Shown here: positions 6,647 to 7,864 of the stretch, piece by piece
Layout: every line of letters begins with the position of its first letter
Numbering within the stretch: position 1 is the first letter of the stretch
Assembly: GCA_007120565.1 (NCBI GenBank)
Contig: SKNK01000243.1
Coordinates: forward strand, 1 to 7,864
Length of the DNA: 7,864 bases
Source of the DNA: Nitriliruptoraceae bacterium
Lineage (GTDB): Bacteria > Actinomycetota > Nitriliruptoria > Nitriliruptorales > Nitriliruptoraceae
Direction: 5' to 3'
Made by a program: the position numbers and the translations under genes
Notes under the pieces: generated by a model
What the model was told of the DNA's origin: nothing
The model's database searches: none
Seen by the model: only the letters and a program-made list of their open reading frames with translations

Positions 6647-7609
6647 TCACGCGCTGGCCAGGGGGTTGAAGGGTGCCCCGACCTCGCGGGAGGTGGCGAG
6701 TTCGATGATGCCCACCTCGAGGAGGAGCTCGTCGGGCAGGTCCGACCCCTTCAGCTCGAGGTCGAGCGCGGCCACCCGGTCATGACACCACGCCAGTTCA
6801 CCGGGGTGGAATGCCGCTGCGAGCGACTGCAACCGCCGGTGTTGTCCCGGGGAGATCCCGGCTTCCTTCGGGCTGGCACCGGAGCGGACCAGCAGCAGCT
6901 GGCGCGTCCGGAAGGCGATCGCCCCGAGCAACGCAAGCGGGGCTTCGCCGGCATCGAGCGCGCCACGGAGCGCGACCAGGGCCGCGGCAGGCCGACGTTC
7001 GGCGATCCCGTCCGCGATGGCGAAGCCGGACGCTCGTCCGTGTCCCTCGACGACCGCTTCGACATGCTCAGCCGTGATGGGCGACGCATCGCCCGCCGCG
7101 GCGCACACCGAGGCCACCTGGGAGGCGATCGTGGCGGGTTGGTTGCCGGCGTGGGTGCGGATCGCGGCGATGGCGGTCGCATCTGCCTTGCGTGACAGGC
7201 GGCGGAACTCCTCGCCAACCAGCCGATCCCAGCCGCGGTCGTCCCAATCGGTTGGCGCCTTGACGTCGACCCGTTCGCCCTGAGCCTTCGCTGCTTTGGC
7301 GATCCGCTGGATCTTGCCCGTCCCCCGAGCGACCAGGATGAGCACGGCCTCGTCCGATGGCGCCGTGATGTACCCCTCTACCTCGGCGCGCAGGTCACCT
7401 GCGACGCCCTCCACGCCTCGAAGGACCACACAGGTCCGGCCTCCGAACAGCGAGGTGGTGCGCAACTCCGGCAGGTGCTCGAGCTCCGCGACATCGCGGA
7501 GGTCGACCTCCAGCTCGGGATCCTCGGACCGCAACCCCTCGAGCCGTCGCTCGAGTTCCCGCTGGAGCAGCAGGTCATCATCACCAGCAAGGAGCAGAAC
7601 GGGCGTCAT
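6647..7609 (-). CDS. holA: DNA polymerase III subunit delta
   Basis: Delta subunit of the clamp loader, which opens the beta sliding clamp and loads it on primed DNA. The 320 residues match the usual length. The N-terminal domain starts LLLAGDDDLLLQRELERRL, equivalent to the family's LLxGxExxLxxE opening, followed by TTSLFGGRTCVVLRGVEG at about 51-68. The Walker-like motifs of active loader ATPases are absent, as expected for delta. The C-terminal collar domain shows FAIADGIAERRPAAALVAL, then GEAPLALLGAIAFRTRQLL, and the closing helix ELKGSDLPDELLLEVGII. Delta proteins of high-GC actinobacteria are often annotated only as hypothetical, but these motifs are clear. The ATG at 7609 was chosen because it aligns with the family start and lies 6 nt after a -10 box. 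No Shine-Dalgarno is visible. It is convergent with the dehydrogenase gene. Confidence 0.93.
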   Translation of the reverse strand: MTPVLLLAGDDDLLLQRELERRLEGLRSEDPELEVDLRDVAELEHLPELRTTSLFGGRTCVVLRGVEGVAGDLRAEVEGYITAPSDEAVLILVARGTGKIQRIAKAAKAQGERVDVKAPTDWDDRGWDRLVGEEFRRLSRKADATAIAAIRTHAGNQPATIASQVASVCAAAGDASPITAEHVEAVVEGHGRASGFAIADGIAERRPAAALVALRGALDAGEAPLALLGAIAFRTRQLLLVRSGASPKEAGISPGQHRRLQSLAAAFHPGELAWCHDRVAALDLELKGSDLPDELLLEVGIIELATSREVGAPFNPLASA

Positions 7610-7615
7610 GCCGGC

Positions 7616-7621
7616 AGCCTA
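7616..7621 (-). promoter_or_regulatory. -10 box for a leaderless holA transcript
   Basis: On the minus strand TAGGCT (7621 down to 7616) is followed by six bases, GCCGGC, and then the holA ATG. With normal spacing, transcription would begin on the A of the start codon. This agrees with the lack of a Shine-Dalgarno. The -35 region is poor (GCCGGG at 17-bp spacing), which is common for leaderless actinobacterial promoters. Confidence 0.5.
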
Positions 7622-7660
7622 TCGCCGGAGCGTGACGTCCCGGCCTGCTCCGCAGCGGTC

Positions 7661-7864
7661 CTACGGCGAGGGGGGTCCTGAAGGCGGCGGCCCCTGCGGC
7701 GGGGTGGACGACGGCGAGGTCTGCTGGGTGTAGTTGCCCTGCTGCTGGCTATACCCCTGCTGCGAGGACTGCTGGCCGTAGCCGGCCGCCGGCTGCGTCG
7801 CCGCCGACTGTTGCCACGCCGATGCGCCCGCGGCCGGCTGTCCGGTTGCGGCGTTGTCCTGGCT
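7661..7864 (-). CDS. C-terminal tail of an unidentified Gln/Gly/Pro/Tyr-rich protein, 5'-truncated
   Basis: On the minus strand one frame is open from the right edge to a TAG at 7663-7661, giving 67 residues. Third codon positions are almost all G or C, supporting real coding. The sequence is low-complexity: 15 Gln, three Tyr, many Ala, Ser, Gly and Pro, no Lys or Arg and a single Asp. The middle has GYGQQSSQQGYSQQQGNY; the end is Pro-rich, SSTPPQGPPPSGPPSP. Such tails are predicted to be disordered and occur on various actinobacterial membrane, secreted or nucleic-acid-binding proteins. The end does not resemble the acidic tip (DDDIPF-like) of single-stranded DNA-binding protein. In many actinobacteria comEC lies upstream of holA, but this tail does not look like ComEC. 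The gene runs in the same direction as holA, 51 bp ahead of it. Its function cannot be named from this piece. Confidence 0.65.
   Translation of the reverse strand, partial: SQDNAATGQPAAGASAWQQSAATQPAAGYGQQSSQQGYSQQQGNYTQQTSPSSTPPQGPPPSGPPSP

Noticed and set aside
7296..7733. A 145-codon plus-strand frame over the start of holA and the right-edge gene
   Set aside because: Its translation is Arg/Ser-rich and featureless, and it is antisense to holA and to a frame with better coding character.
1..7864. Search for CRISPR arrays, tRNAs, rRNA, transposases, attachment sites or a defence or biosynthetic cluster
   Set aside because: No regularly spaced repeats, cloverleaf-like segments, transposase motifs or flanking inverted repeats were seen; all long coding regions are assigned to core functions.

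Overview
The window is high-GC bacterial chromosomal DNA with dense coding, strong G/C preference at third codon positions and short intergenic gaps. The protein types and layout point to Actinomycetota: an S20 protein beginning MANIKSQIKRN, a very large NAD-glutamate dehydrogenase of the roughly 180-kDa class, TAnnnT-type -10 boxes and an apparently leaderless gene. A deep-branching group such as Nitriliruptoria is a guess only. I see no mobile element, CRISPR array, tRNA or rRNA; this looks like ordinary core chromosome.

Layout from left to right. (1) Positions 3-1130 (+) hold the 3' part of a PAS-domain sensor histidine kinase gene; its start lies off the left edge. (2) Positions 1131-1339 contain a well-formed promoter and a hairpin-bearing leader for rpsT. 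(3) Positions 1340-1600 (+) are rpsT, ribosomal protein S20, followed by two tandem hairpins that look like terminators. (4) Positions 1760-6589 (+) are one giant gene for NAD-specific glutamate dehydrogenase, with its own Shine-Dalgarno and a possible promoter. (5) A short convergent gap of 57 bp carries a 15-bp tandem repeat and a GC-rich hairpin. (6) Positions 6647-7609 (-) are holA, the delta subunit of the DNA polymerase III clamp loader, with a -10 box placed so that its transcript would start on the ATG. (7) Positions 7661-7864 (-) encode the C-terminal tail of an unidentified protein, rich in Gln, Gly, Pro, Ser and Tyr, whose start lies off the right edge.

The genes do not form one pathway. 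rpsT (translation) and a convergent holA (replication) are common neighbours in actinobacteria, and here the glutamate dehydrogenase gene sits between them as a separate transcription unit. I found no convincing undescribed multi-gene system. The points most worth a second look are the prion-like tail at the right edge, the structured rpsT leader, the placement of the dehydrogenase gene, and the leaderless holA start.
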